Shown here one piece after another: positions 11,277-26,168 of a DNA stretch of 64,000 bases; within the stretch, counting starts at the first letter, position 1, and every line of letters begins with the position of its first letter. This stretch comes from Desulfocicer sp963675955 (GTDB lineage: Bacteria; Desulfobacterota; Desulfobacteria; Desulfobacterales; Desulfobacteraceae). The stretch covers positions 1,178,001-1,242,000 of the forward strand of contig CAXXVR010000009.1 of the NCBI GenBank assembly GCA_963675955.2, read 5' to 3'. The translations under genes were made by a program, and so were the position numbers. A model generated the notes under the pieces. It ran no database searches, was not told the DNA's origin, and saw only the letters and a program-made list of their open reading frames with translations.

Positions 11277-14200
11277 TCAGTCAAATCCATAACCATAATT
11301 TCCATAAGTGAAAGCCAAATCTAATTTTTTCTTCATTTCCTAAAAATTTTTATAATGTGGAATCTATTTAAAATAAAAAATGAATGAAATTGACTTCAAT
11401 TTCATTTGAGCATGTATGCGCCAATGGCAAATTATTGATATTTGTTGCAGTAAATATAATATTAATTTTATAATGTTTAGTTTCATAAGGTAATTTAGAT
11501 GAACCTTTTAATTAATTATTATTTATAAAAAGAATTAACCTGATGCAAACTTAATGAATAATTTCAACATTTCTTCAGAACATTAAGCTAAATATTGTTT
11601 CAAAAAAGTTTTTGTAATCGTTGATGAACGTTAATATTAAATCACTGTAGATAAAATTTCATAAGTAATAACTTTTCTTCCTGAAGTTAATCTTTCAACT
11701 TCATAAGTTTCAATATGTTTTGATAAATACTAATTTATGAATCAAATAATTATAAGAATTAAACTTCTAGGGAATAGTACTATTCAAATCCTGTCTTAAA
11801 AGCTTCTAAATATTTTTAATATTTTTTCACCAAAAAATAATCAGCAATAGATTTTAAGTATGAATCAACATTTGATTTCACCAAGTTAATCTATGCTCCA
11901 TTTGGAATTAATTCTATTAATTAATCACCATCCTATAAACTAAATGTTTCGCCAACTAATTCTAAATCTTCATCGTTCATCTTTAATTTTCTTTATTATT
12001 TTAATCAAAATTTACTTATTTTAATGAAAGATAATTATTGAATGTTTCTTTATTAAACAGATATTTTAAATCCTATTCATTAATTTCTTATCCAAACATA
12101 TATTTCCAAAAAGGTTGGATAAAATCTATTCCAATAAAGTGTTTATAGTATATTGCATTTGCAAAGACCTATTAAAAAAGTAAATCATTATTAGAATAAA
12201 TACAGATCCTAAAATATTTATTTAAGCTTCTGCTTTTGGTAAAGTTAGGATAGTAGGCTGAAAAAAATAGTATTCTTCTTTTGTTTCACATTTTTGAAAA
12301 AATCCTAATTTATACTCCTTTAAATTAATTCCTATGAAATCAAAAAATTCAGTCCTTAGTCCACCAGCATCCTATTTAGTTTTTATTATAAAAATTATTA
12401 CATATCCTTTTTCGTTAATAAAATTTACTGTCAGCTCGTACTTATACAGTTCTATAAATATATTATATAATTATAAAACTTACTTGGATTTTCTTTATAA
12501 AGGCGAAAAAGATCATTTAGAAGGTTAAACCTAGAAACATGAATATGTTTTTCAGAGGATCCACCTATTAGATATATATTCATTTAGAAAATTGACTAAT
12601 AATTCCATTCAAATCAGAATCAAATAATTAAAGTCGTTCACCAAAGCCTAATCCTTCAATTATCATTTTCTCGCCTAAAAAAAATGATTTAAAAAAATTT
12701 TGTTAACAATAAATTATTTTATCTTCATAAAAAAGCACTAATTCACCTTCATTTTTTACTGATTTGTTCTTAATATTAAAGCTAACTGAATAAGAAATAT
12801 CGCCATTATCTTATAACTAAATAAATATATATTACTTTCTAATTAAAATACAAAATGAACTTGTCTTTTTTTTCTATGTCTAACTTCAGTAACTTTTGGT
12901 TCTTCCTCTGTTTCCTGAATAGTGGTAAATTTATGTGTAATATCTAATGGAAATTTGAAAACAGAATATTCTAAATCAGAAAGGATATTTTAATATTTAT
13001 CTCTAAATAAAAAATTTAAATATTATTAATTAACCTGAGTTTTATTGTAAAACTTAATTCTTCTAAATAATGAAACTCCATATTATCAAATTTTGCCTTA
13101 GTAAAAATTGATTCATATTTATTCGCTAGAACTACAAACTCTCCAACTGAGGATATTTTTTTACCATTAATTATCATACTAGAGACATTTTAGTAATAAA
13201 ATAAAATATAAAACTAATAATTTCCTTTAATTGTTGGAGTCCATTCAACAGAAATAATAGTTTTGTCTAAACTTCAAGTGGAAGAAAAGCAAATTTAATC
13301 AAAATTAGTATGAACAAAATATATCACAATTTCATCTTACTTATGCTCAACAATTAATTGATTTTAAGAATCATAAAATTTAATATTATCATATCTTGTT
13401 TCCCCTGCTAAAGAGAATTACTTTTTCTTAATTTTGTTTTCAGGAATATAGCAATCGTTTTCTTAAGCAATTTATTAAAATTGTTTGGAATTTAGGCAAT
13501 TTTGTTTTAATTATTCTTAAGAATATTCTTAAAAATATTATTTATCATCTTTAAATATCCTTTTAAGCTCACAAAAATAATATTTATCATAGTATTTTGA
13601 ATAGTTATTTACTGATTCTTCTTTGTGTGTACTCACCTTAGATTTTTCAATTGGAATTTTATAATCAATTAATTTTTCTGATAATTTACTTGAACATAAT
13701 TTTGTTTTTTCTAAATTTATCTTTTAATCTAACAAAATTAGAATAAAAAAAGCAATTACTTGAAATTCATTAAATTTCTAATTTATCAGGTGTCTTATCA
13801 CCTTTTATTGGAAAATAAGGAATAACTCTCAAACATTTATTTTCATTTTCAGAGTGTTTAGTAATAATTGGCTTTGTTATTTTAACTTAATGAATGTCTT
13901 TGAAATAAAATTTGGCAAATACTGTGTTATTTGTTAGATAAAACAGTCAGTATTAAACTGAGGATTCATGATTTTTTGAAGTTTAATTGCATTGAAGAAT
14001 TTATTTCTCGTTCATAAGTATTGATATTAAAAATTTAAATGTATTTTCTTTAAAACATTTTAATTTCATAGAATAAGTTTCAAGTTTCTATTTAAAAACC
14101 TCAGCAGTTTAATGTTTAGTTTAATTATTAGATGATAATTCAATTAAAAAATTCAAAGCCTCTTCAGTATGTAATAATTCTGTTTTTTTTAGCATTGCAT

Positions 14201-17200
14201 TTAACTCTTTTAAAAAGGGACTTTACTCCAATATTGTTTCATTTTCAAGGATTATATACATGAGTTAAGTAGAATAAATTTACAAATTTTTAAATAGTAC
14301 AACTAAATATTTCCCAGAAATTACCTAATTTCCTTGATTTCCAAATATTAATGGCAATGAATATGTTATAATGCTATCTTTTGTTTCTGTTTATTCATAT
14401 TTTTGGAGAAGAATTTTTGTAAATGAAGTCAAATTTATTAACAAACAATCTAAACTAGTTTCAAGGGGATTTGAAATAAAATTTAAGCTTAAATCTTCGA
14501 TTTTATTAATATTTAAAATTAGGTTTGAAGGTTACATTTCACTGGAAATAATGTTTGATGTTTTGATTCAAATTGAAATAATTTATGTCCAAAATGGTAT
14601 TAAATATTATTATTTAAGTTGATTAAAATAGAGTTTTATTTCTAAAACATGTTCTATTATTAATTAATGAAATAAAAGAAAAATTACCTTTATTATAACA
14701 TATATTATTGATTGTTTTATCTGTTTACGAAGTGAATTCAATCTTCACTAATTATTTTTCATTTTAATTTGCTTATAAAATTTATTATTTCAGAGAAAAC
14801 GCAATAAATATTTAGTATAGCAAATATTCAAGAAGACAAAGTTGCAGCAAATAGTTGATCTCAAAATTTTCAATTTTATTATCTGTAAAAGTAATTTCTA
14901 TTTCAATATTATGTTCTTAAAGAAGTTTGCATAAAACAAATAAATTATCATTAAAAATAGAAGAAGCTATATCAAAACTAGGAGCCAATTTTATTTCTTA
15001 TTGAATTGATTTAAATTTATTGAATTCCTTTTATATCCATTGTTTTGATTCATTGATTAATAATTGCAAAATCTTCTTTGAAATTTCTTTTTTGGAAGGC
15101 ACCTTTATTGAAATGGGTTCATTTTCAAGTTCCTAACAATATAAAGTTATCGATAATTCAGCAATTTTATTATTATAGGTAATTTTGTCCTAAAAAAACA
15201 CAATAGAATAAAATTTGAATACTTCAATATTTTCTTAAGTCAATTTAATAGAAAAAGTTTAAATAAATTTTAAAATGATTTTTTGAAGAAGTTCTTCAGT
15301 TAATTTCTTACCAAATTCAACTTTATCCATCATCATTTACATTTTTTTCAATAACGAATCAGTATGCTTTTATTAATTATCACAAATTATTCTTGTAAAT
15401 GAAGAAATTAATTTTGCTAAAACTCTTTTCACACTTTCTAAAATACATTCTTTCCATTTTAAATTTTCTTCTTCATTTATTAAACTATCCAAAGCAATTT
15501 TTAAATTTATGACTATTCCTTTTTTTTAACAAAATTATGTAAGATTTCTCATTATAATTTTATTGAATTTCTCTTTAAAGTCAAAGATTAAATAATTAAA
15601 TTATGGGGAGCTTTATAACTCATGCATCAATTAATAATTTGATGGATTGAATTATTCAAGTTTAAAATCTAATAAATTATCACATTTTATTGCAATTTTT
15701 TAAAAATTTTTGTTCTTAGCACTTGTTAAATCTAAACAAAATTATAAATTTTTATTAATAATTACCACACGACATCATAGAGTAATACTTACTAAATTAA
15801 AATGCAAGTTTTCCTGGTTAGTTTTCAGAAAGCTCACCACCAGATCCTTATTATTATTACTAAAATTCGATTTAAAATAGTGATGGAATGCTTTAAATTA
15901 TATTTTAAACAGTGAAACTAAAAGTTTATCCAGGGGAATCTCTGAAAAATAATTAGTTGTTTAAAGTAGATTGTTCTTAATTATTTAGCATTTATTAAAT
16001 TATTTGATAAAAAAGGCTTGGTTAAAAAGTCATTAATATTCCCTAACTATTTGTACAATACAGTTTATGTTTTAGATTAATTAAAGTAGATAATGACATT
16101 ACTTTTTATACTTTTAGGATTTATTTAACTTTCTCTGAATTTAAAATTTTAGAGGTATCTGATTAATTAGAAGTATCTCTAAACGTTTAATGTTTTAAAT
16201 TAAGATAATGAATATTCCCATTTATTTTATTTGAAACCTCTATCAGAGTAAATTTATCATTATATTTTATTATTGCAATATCATTCTTTGAACAATTTTA
16301 AACTAAAAACATTATATAATTATATTTTTTTGTTACCAAAATCAAAATAATCACTTTCAAATAAAAATGTAAATGCTAAAAGAGATTCATTGCAACGAGT
16401 TAAATTTTGTAATTAGCAATAAAATGTTTCATCTTCATCTTCTGAATTTGCATTCAACATTAAATTATGAACACTTTCGAGTGTGTTATACTACTCAATT
16501 AAACTAATATTAGATTAGTAAGCTTTAATAAAATTTTTCTAAAGGCAATCAAAGAAATCATCAAATTATTTATTGAAAAGAATATTTTTTACATTCGAAA
16601 TTAAATTATATTTTAAATAAAGTGAAAGTTTTTTTACATTTTCCCATATCTATTTAAAATTAAATAAATAAAATAAAAATTACAAAATCTAATTAATAAT
16701 CATTAGTTTTATCTATTTTTTAAATTATTTGATTATAAAGTGTTTGTAAGGAATCAAAATTTATTGTAAAAGTTACATCTTTTCCAATTACTTGGCTGAG
16801 TGACTGCTATTGGCTTAGTAATTCATTTTCAATTTCCTAATAAAATGTAGAGCTAAATTAAAATTTTATCAACTGTTTTTTTTATTAAATAAGATATTAT
16901 TTTGTTATTAGAAATAACTTATTCATAAAAGTCCAATTTATTTGTAATCAAAGAAATGTATTATTGCGATTAAGATTAAGATTAGAGTTTTGTTAACTTT
17001 TCGTCTGATTATTTTACAAATTCAGGATTAAATTCGCAATTAAATTAAATAATTAAAATAGAGCGATCAAGAAAATAGTTCGTTTTAGTAAACCTATTTT
17101 GTATATTATAATAAACTGCTATAACCTAAAATATTAATCTAATTTTCATAATGTTTATGCATTTACTTTAAAGTTTTTATCATTGTCATTATCATTAATT

Positions 17201-20200
17201 TTCGTGGATTGAAATTAAAAATAAATATAATTAAAAATATTAAAGTTATCATCTACAAGAATATTATTAATGAAAGAAATTATTAGTTATTGCAAAATAG
17301 TGCTTTCCAGAAAATAACTAGTATTAAATAATTTAATACTAAAAGTAACTTTAAGAGATAAAAAAATGATTGGAATTAATCATTGGCAGTTTAATAAAGA
17401 AACAGAGGTTTCATCATGACCTCGTAAAAAGAAATCATATCAATTTTCCATAATATACTATAAAGTATTTAATAAATATTAGTAAATTACTTTTGTTTTA
17501 ATTAAAACTATTTAATTTTTGATTCAAAATATTGAAGGGCATTAATTGTTTAGATAATATTATACATAGGAAATAATTCAAATTTTATATTGCTTTTATC
17601 TCCAAATAAAATAGGAAATTCATATTATGTTTTCCTTATTTATTCTACTGCATTTTTATTGTTTATTAATGTTTATATCATTTTAGCATAACTTTTTACA
17701 TCAGAAATAATTTTATTTATAATATTTTATGAAGAAATCTAATAAATTAGTTCAACAAAATAAAAAAATATATTACCAAATTCTAATAATCGTCTTATGT
17801 TAACTCTTTGAAAATCAATGTTATTTCATTATGTTTAAAAAATTTAAAAAATTCAAACAAAGTATTTTATTCTTTCTCCTGCTGGGATTTTAATTCTATG
17901 CTTAAACTTTTCTTAATCCTTATTAAAAATTAAAATTTATTAAAAAAAATAACTCTGCAACTGAATTTAATCTTTAAGAATTACTAATTGAATCTATTAA
18001 TAAAGAATGTTCAAGATCGGATGATATAAAACTTGCATTATTAATAGAAAATAAAAGAGATTTCCTTTCATTTAAAGAGTTTGCAAGTTATTTAAAAAGG
18101 ATGGTTAATTTGAAATAAGGAAAATTAGAGAAATACTTTTCATATTATTAATATGATAAATTCAAAATAAAAGAATCAAAAGAAGTTTTCAATTTCTCTA
18201 TTAACAATTTATATTAATAATAATTGAAAAATACCAAGCTTTTTATGTTTTTTTAGTTCACAAGAAATCTTTTCTAATATTTCAGAAAATAGTTGGTCTC
18301 TTTTACCTTAAATTTATAATTAAACAATTGATTTAACTCTTAAAAATATTGATATTGATTTGAGTTGTAATCTTATCAAAAGAATTATCTTTAAAATCAC
18401 AAATTTGCAGTTCTTTCTTATTATCAAAATTCCAATGTATTAAAAGTTTAATATGCTTTTCTTCAATTTGTTTTTCTAAATTCTAAATTTCTGGGATAAT
18501 CCATTGACATTGCTCAATATCATTTTAATATTGATAAGAGATTGTAAACTAATATTCAGGGAATTTTTTATGTAATTATTCATTATAATTAAAAATTTCA
18601 CAAAAATCTATTATTAGTATTAAAATATCAAAAATCAATGTAATGCTAATCGGCAATATTTTTTATAATTCTGAATAAATTTGTAAGTGAAGATTATTGA
18701 ATTATAATTTGAAATATTTTAGAGATTTCAAAGATGAAAATAAATTAACAAATTTGGATATTATTTGCTGTGAAATTTTACTTTATTCGTTTGGATTAAA
18801 ACAATTTAGTCTCACAATATTTTAAAACTGGAATTTAAGTTCATATAAAAATATTTTCCATTATAGTTTATTCCATTAAACTTTAGTTTACATTTTTTGC
18901 AAAATCATTAAAATTTAATTTTCTTATAATTCTTTTTCTGAGAGGAATAAATACAATAAAAGTTTAAATTGTTAATTAAGGAATTAATTCTTCTCTTCAG
19001 ATTCAAAATTGTTTGTTAAATAATTTATGATAATTTGCGGTTAGTGAGAAATCTTTATTAAAAAATAATATAATTCAATTTAATTCAAAAAATAATCTCT
19101 ATAATTAATATGCTCTTTTTCAAAATGCTCAGTTTAACAACAAATCAAGGAACAAAGTAATCCTTTGTATTAATTCTTAAAGCATTATTCAAGAAATTAT
19201 TCAAAGATTGTATTTTCCTATAAACTATCATAAATTTAGTTATATGTTTCTTAAGTTGAGTCATCTAACAATTCAATTATTTCTGTATTTTTTAATAATT
19301 TTTAAAAAGTCATTATTTATTATTAGTTAAAAAATACACTTAATTATGTTATACTTTTATCGAAATTTTTGAGTTTTGCTTAACTCAAAATAAAGAATAA
19401 AAACATTTCATCATAAAGATTAAAAAATCTAGTTTTAATATATTGTTTATTTATAAAGTTTGTTAGATTCTATTAGAGAAATAATAGCTTGATTGCATTA
19501 TTATTTGGTATTTTTGTAATTGATTTTTCTACTAAATCATAATAAAAGCTATAATGCTATGTAAATTTTTATCCAAAAAGTATAAATTCAAGATGATTAC
19601 AGAGTTAATTTTCATAAGTAGTTTTAAAAGTAATTACCTAAGAAATTCATTTTTTTTTAACTTTAAATCTATTCTTTCCAGGCAGATAGTAGCAATCAGG
19701 TTAAAATTGTTTATAATATTGCAACAATTGAATCATTTTAAGAAGAAACGAACTTTAAGGAATTAAACTGATTTATTAATCTGTAATAAAAGTGAATCTA
19801 TTAAATTATTTCAATTGCTTTGCAAATATACTATTAAATTCATCAATTTCTTTATATTCTATTTCAATATGATAATAATCACATAGAAAAAATATTTCGT
19901 AAAAATTATTAAGCAAAGATAAAAAAATAGGTGATTAATCATTTTTATCTAATTAATTCAAAGCTTATATTAGATAAGTTTTAAGTTCTTCTTAGGAATA
20001 AAATAGTTTTTCATCAATAAATTTAATAAATAATGATAAAAACTAAGTCATTTTATATGAAGCTATCCAATGGAAAATATTTTAATCAAAGGAATTTTAT
20101 AAATTATGATCAATAAAATGAAGGTCACATGAGATTCCATTTCCACAAAAATCAATTTAAAATAAATAACTTTCAAATAAATTTATTAAGAATACTTCTT

Positions 20201-23200
20201 TTCCTTTTGTTACTAATTTCATAATAATATTTTTATTTAGAATATATTGAATAATTTTGGCAACATCATTATCAAAAAAGTTATTTAATAATGCTTTGAG
20301 TTATCCATAATTCAATTTTGCCAATGCTATTTCAATATAAGTTTCATTAACTATTTCATTAGCTAAGCAATATTCGAAGAGATTTTAATTGTTAAAAAGT
20401 AATGCAATCTCAAAATAATTATAATTTAATTCTTCACAGTTTATTTGATAACTTTTCATTGATGAAATAGAATAATTTTAAAGCTCTTTTTTCCAATTAA
20501 TATCAAATTTCATTAATTAAATAAAATATTTTTCTTATTTTTATTTGAGCACTTAATTTATTATTTTATTTGATAATTCTATAGTTTAAAACTGAATTTT
20601 TTCTAAATTTAAATTGCTTAGAATTTTTGATTAATCAATTTCAATAAATTCTATGTTGTTTTGATGAAGATGAATAATTGGTTGCTGCACTTCATGATTT
20701 TATTATAAAGATTCAAATTTGATTTCTAAATTATTTTCTTTTATAAAAGATATATATTATTGATAAAGTTCCCATTGATCTTGAAAATAGTTATAATTAA
20801 TGTTAAAAATAACCTAAAATTATTGTATAAGGAAAAAGTAACAATGAATATTGAAAATTTAAAAATCTTGATTAATTTTTTGAAAGAATTTGCCAAAATT
20901 GCAAGCTTATGCTCGTATTTTACAAACGATAAATTTCATAAAAAATATTTTCAATAAGGATTTAGAACTTATCTCTTTAAAAAAACTATTAAAACACAAT
21001 ATTAAATTTTATTTACTCTTTGAAATTGTTAGTCTCTTAACTCAATAAAGGTAACTCCATATATGCAAGGATAAATTTTTCAATAGGTTTCCAATCTTTA
21101 GAATTTGTTAAAAAATAATTTTATTAATATTTTCTCGAAATTAATTTTCTTTGATACCTTAAAACATTATAAAGTATGAGATATGCCCATTTAATTGCTT
21201 TATTGCTTTACTCATTTATGATAAACTAATTTAATTATGCAGAAAATGTTTCAAAGCAATTTTGATTTATCGCTAAAGAAATTATCAATAATTTTTTGAT
21301 CTATTTCCTTTTACTTTAATCAATATTTTCAAATAAAATTTTATTAATATGTTCAATAGATTCATTATAATTTTGTCGGGAGGATGCAAAATTTTTAGAA
21401 TAAGTCGAATCAAATAAGTGTTAATTTAGTTAAATAAAAGGGAATTATGAAAGCAAGTCTTGAAATAAAAAAGTTTTCGAGTTTTTCTAATATAAAATTT
21501 AATCATAAAATTACAAAACCTTATAATAAGTCAATTTTTAGTATTTAGAATAACCCTATAAAATATTTGTTAAAAAATTTTGCGAGATCAAATATTGTTA
21601 AATTTTATCTCGTAATTTTTATGATTTGTTTGCAATTTCTTTTAATAATTCTACAAACAATTTGATTTTCTCGCATTCTCCATTAATAAAAATCAATTAA
21701 AAAATTTTTAATTTTTGTAATTCTGCTATTTCTTAATTTTCTATTATATTCAACAATTAAGGAGTATTGACTTTAAGAAATTGGGAAAATTATTCTTCAT
21801 CCATCTAATTATTTAATATATATAATATAAAAAACTTAGCGAATATCTTTCAAATTTTTATTCATGACATCAACATCAAATAATAAAAAATATTCAGTAG
21901 TTTGTAACCCTTACTTAATTTTACAATGGTAATAAATTTGATTAAAATAAGTTTTTGAAAGCATTTTGCATTCTATCATTTTTTCAATTAAATTATTTAT
22001 TTCACTATTTTTCTCTCTTATTAATAATATTAAAGAAGAAATCATTAAATTAATAAAAGCTTTATCATCAAATATTTTTTTTTCTTAGCAAAATGAAAGA
22101 ATTTCAAAATATTTGGTTACAAAATTATTAAGTAATAGAGTTCGCATAATTTTTAAATGAATTTTTTAACATTAATTTTAAGTTCAATTAATTTTTTCTA
22201 ATATTTATAGAGATTGAAAAAATTTTGGAGAATTTTCTAAAACATCTAGTCATATCTTTAATAAAAAATTAATTTTATTTAAGCATTTTGTTCGAATAGC
22301 AAGATTTATTAAATTAGAATATAGTTTTGGATGGAGGTGAATAAGAATTTTGTAAGATTCGATAGGAAATTTTTCCATCTTAAATAAATAGAAATGAATA
22401 TTAAAATAAAACTATGCAAAAATCTAAATATAATATTCCCACTTAAAAGCATAGACTAATTACTCCAAATTAAGGAATGCCTTTCTCCTCCCTATTTTCA
22501 ATTTATGTTAGTATTTCTTCATAGTTTAAACCAAAAATTTTCTAATTTTCAAGTAAAATATTTACTATTTAATTAAATTAGGAGATAAGCTCTTTATTTT
22601 CTAAAAGAAACAATTCAAATTCTTGAAAAGATTATCTTTGATTAAAGTAGAATTTTTTTTTAAAAATTAATTGAGTGGTTGTTTCATATAATTTAGGCAA
22701 AAATGAATAGGTTTCTTTTAAGGAATTTATACTATTTTAGTAAAATTTTAAAAATATTGGATTATTGAGAATTATCTAAGTGCACATTAAAGAATTATAT
22801 GACAAAGCAGCTTCCAATACACTTGAAAATTTGTTTCCTTTCCAAGTTAATAATTACCAGCATCCAAAACCATTAATTAAATTTTATAATTATTAACCAT
22901 CATTTTATTTACAAAATTTTAGAATCAATGGTTTTTGCTTTATCAATTTATCATAGTTATTAAAGCTTGTTATATAATATTGATTACTAATTTAGAATTT
23001 TAATTTAATTTTTTCATTCAGTTTTTCTAGATTTTTTATTTCAGAATATGTGCATACACTTATCCCCTTTTCTAAGAGTAATAAGGCTAAATCAATGTTA
23101 ATTTCCCCTTTTTTTATCAAAATATTGTCAACATTTTCAGTTAATTTTAGAGTAAATAAATAATTTGTTTTCACAGTTTTGTATTTCATTATTTCTAAAT

Positions 23201-26168
23201 AATTCAATTCTTTATAAAATGTAAAATTATATTTCATCCAGAAATATATTAACAACCAACTATTTTATGTAACTCTTTTAGGAAATAATTCATTTAAATT
23301 TTCTAAATAATTGATAAATTGTTCTTCATTTCTTAAATTAATAATTAAAAAATAATAAGTGTTTACTAAATAAATGCAAGCACATCAACAAGTCTTTATA
23401 AATAAAATATGAAGCCATATTCATTTTTGTGATTATTTTATAATATTATTATTAATTCAATAAATTCTTTAACCCAATTTTTTTATGAAATGATTCTAAA
23501 AATAATATGATAAAATTAAAATTTTACATTGAAAAATAATTCTTAAATTTATTGCAGGGATGCAACAAATCTGAAAATATTTCTAGTGAAATTTAATATT
23601 TAAGTGATTCTTGTTCGGCAAGATTTTTATTCTCTAAACTTAAAGAAAAAACATCTAAAATCAGTCTGAAAACATTTTCTAAATTTAGCTTTTTATTATG
23701 ATAATTTTTCTTATTGAAAAATAATTATGAATAATTAATATCTTACTTTTAAAAAGGTATAATAATTGTTTTCTAACTCACAAAATGCTTTTAAAAGATC
23801 AAATTGATGAGTTATTTTATAGGCCATATCGATTTCTAAAAGTTACATTCAATTCATTTAAGGTTTAAAATGTAGCAATAGGTTAATTAACTTTAAATTA
23901 TCATAAATTATTGAATAATTTAATATTAATTTCAATTCAAAATCGTTCAAATCACTAATATTATTTTCGATTTATCTAAAGTACCATGAATAAATTCAAA
24001 ATAATTTACATCAATAAATCTTCATTTTTAATGTTCTTATTTTAATACAGTTAAATTAAAGTTAGGCAAGGGTACAATTACTAAGTTTAATCTTTTTCAT
24101 CAAAATCTGTTAAAGTTAAATTAAAAAGAATTGATTATTATCGTGAATTTAAATTTGTTTCGACTACAAATAGTTCATTGAATTTTTCAATTAGTTATGG
24201 GTCTTAGAATTTTGCAATGCATTTGAATAAAATATCAATAACTGAATAATAATAGCCAGTTCGTTGGCAAGATCCTTCAAAGTAATTAAAAACTTGTTTT
24301 AATTAAGCCGGAATAATTTCTGAATTGTCTAAAGCATAAGATTGAAACAATTTGTATAATTTAGAATTTTTTGCATCTTAAAATAATTGATCAATTGGCA
24401 AAATAAGTAAATCTTCTATTGATTTTACAAATTTTTTCTTAGTTAATAATTCTAAGCAATGTATTTTTTTAGTTTAATTTCCATTAATAATTAAAAATGT
24501 ATTCAAATTTAACCAATTAGCTTACTTCAAAATGTATTATAAAATATCTTCGGTATCAAATCTCAAACAAGCAAGTATAATTTGATTTTAAAATTTATCA
24601 AAATATGCTAAATACTCTGAAAATTCTGCATATGTTTCTTTAAAGTAATCATCAAACCATGAAAAACTTTATCTACAAGTTTTTTTTATTTTTATACTTA
24701 ATCTTTTTTTTTTCTTATTATTTTCCTCTTTGACTTGACTTTAAGAATATTTTTTTAAATATTAGTAAGAATTGACATCTAAATAAAAATAAAGATCCAA
24801 CTAATTATATTTCGTATTTATTAAATCAATATTCTGAGGAATTAATCTTCGGACTAAGTCAAAATTTATTGTTTGGTTTAGTTGTTTTTAAGCATATTAT
24901 AAATAAAATATTAATGGAATCTAATTAAAATATTTGTCTGCTTCTTAAATTAATTAAAGGAATATAGTATTATTTTCGTCTTATAATTATTAGCAAATCT
25001 CTAATTTCTATTCACAGGTGAGATTATTGTTAAGAATTAAGTAATGAATGCAATTTTCTCCTAAATAATAATATTTAATTTTATAAGTTTAACCTTTTAA
25101 ATTTTTTAAGAGCAACCAATCACCATTCATGCAAACTCGTAATAATTTGTTCAGGAATTCAAAAGATGATCGTTTGAATGCAATTTAAAAAGGACTTTCA
25201 CCAATTTTATTTTATAAACACATTAATTAATTCTTGTATTATTCATCATCTTACAGAAATTTAGTTTAATTATTAAGAAATAAATGATGATAAATGCTAT
25301 AGTCAAGTTATTCTAATGTATAGTCATTACTATATTACTGAATATTTTCAGAATTAATATTGTTTCAGAGATAATTCTTTCATTCTTTTTAATATGTCAT
25401 CTATAAATTGAATATTTGACAGAAATAAAGCTACTTTCAAATCTCGAAGGAAATCACAGTCTTCTAACTAAATTTTTCCATAAATTTCTAAAAGTTTTCT
25501 CAAAAAAGTAAATGTTTTAGCATCATTTCAGTCCAATACTATAAAAAGGTAATTTATTGAAATTCTTTTGAACTTGTTTTAAAATTTGAAAAATCTTTTT
25601 CTTAACAGTGGATTTTAATGTATTTATTACTGAGTTATTCTTTTATAGAAAGGATACCCTCATTTGGTTTAATTATTTTAGAAGCATAATTGAAATTAAT
25701 TTTTAATTTTTGATAATGTTGAAAAATTTAAATAAATGAACTTTCTTGAATTAGAGTTAATAAGGCTAGAACAAATTCAAAGTCTGTTTGTTTCTTAATT
25801 TCATCTTTTATAATTTCTGTTTCCTTTTAAAATGTAAAGCAAAATAAAATAACTTAATTAATTGAAATCTTTCGATCCCTTTTGAACAATTACAGAAATA
25901 CTTAAAAAAAATCATTAGTAATGCAATCTTTTTCCTAAGAAGACAAACAATCAAAATTAATTTAATAGTTGTTAATTAAAGATGCAAACAATTCAATGTT
26001 TTTGTAAATTATTGAATATTGCAGTCAAGTTAAACCAAAATTATCTCTTTAAAAAAATTATTCTTTAGTTAGCTAGGAAGCCCAAGAAATATCAATAAGA
26101 TTTGGATTTTGACTTCTTATTTCATTGCCTATTTCAATAAACAACTCAGAGTGAGTTTATGGTTTCAT
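11277..26168 (-). CDS. Giant HECT E3 ubiquitin ligase with ankyrin-like and filamin-like regions, copy 1 (intact HECT tail)
   Basis: Runs from ATG 26168-26166 (MKPQTHSELFIEIGNEIRSQ) to UGA 11279-11277, so about 4,800 residues if it is one gene. The long N-terminal part consists of ankyrin/helical repeats (ELFASLINNYQINF; INIDLALLLLEKGISV; NIFHWIASYKMTQFLSLFIK). A filamin-like Ig segment (ISVEWTPTIKGNYQFYILFY) lies near 13110-13320. The HECT domain includes DLELVGETFSLQDGDQLIEL, IPNGAQINLV, KLFIKFASGSSKLP and LPLAHTC, whose catalytic Cys codon is 11412-11410. The tail ends IPHYKNFQEMKKKLDLAFTY and then GNYGYGFD. Introns of 31, 35 and 35 nt are well supported at 11364-11394, 11505-11539 and 11730-11764. 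Many internal UGA codons read as Trp (LTWLQYS, ENWYDFF, STWSLD). I sampled the frame and did not trace every exon, so internal gene boundaries cannot be excluded. Confidence 0.75.
13110..13330 (-). other. Filamin-like Ig segment within HECT copy 1
   Basis: Translated on the minus strand this reads ICFSSTWSLDKTIISVEWTP, TIKGNYQFYILFYY, MIINGKKISSVGEFVVLANK. The pattern V.WTPT..G.Y...I....V...I.G is that of a filamin/ABP280 repeat. Metazoan AREL1 combines a filamin repeat with a HECT domain, which makes the reading plausible; it is a by-eye match only. Confidence 0.45.
19585..19690 (-). other. Copy-specific cassette in HECT copy 1
   Basis: This is the main block where the two tandem copies differ completely while both flanks are essentially identical. 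Copy 1 reads as PGKNRFKVKKK followed by a UGA-containing stretch. Copy 2 at 34560-34645 instead has repeated TCTTTCCAG units that read PGKKPGKSGKKSGK. Confidence 0.6.
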
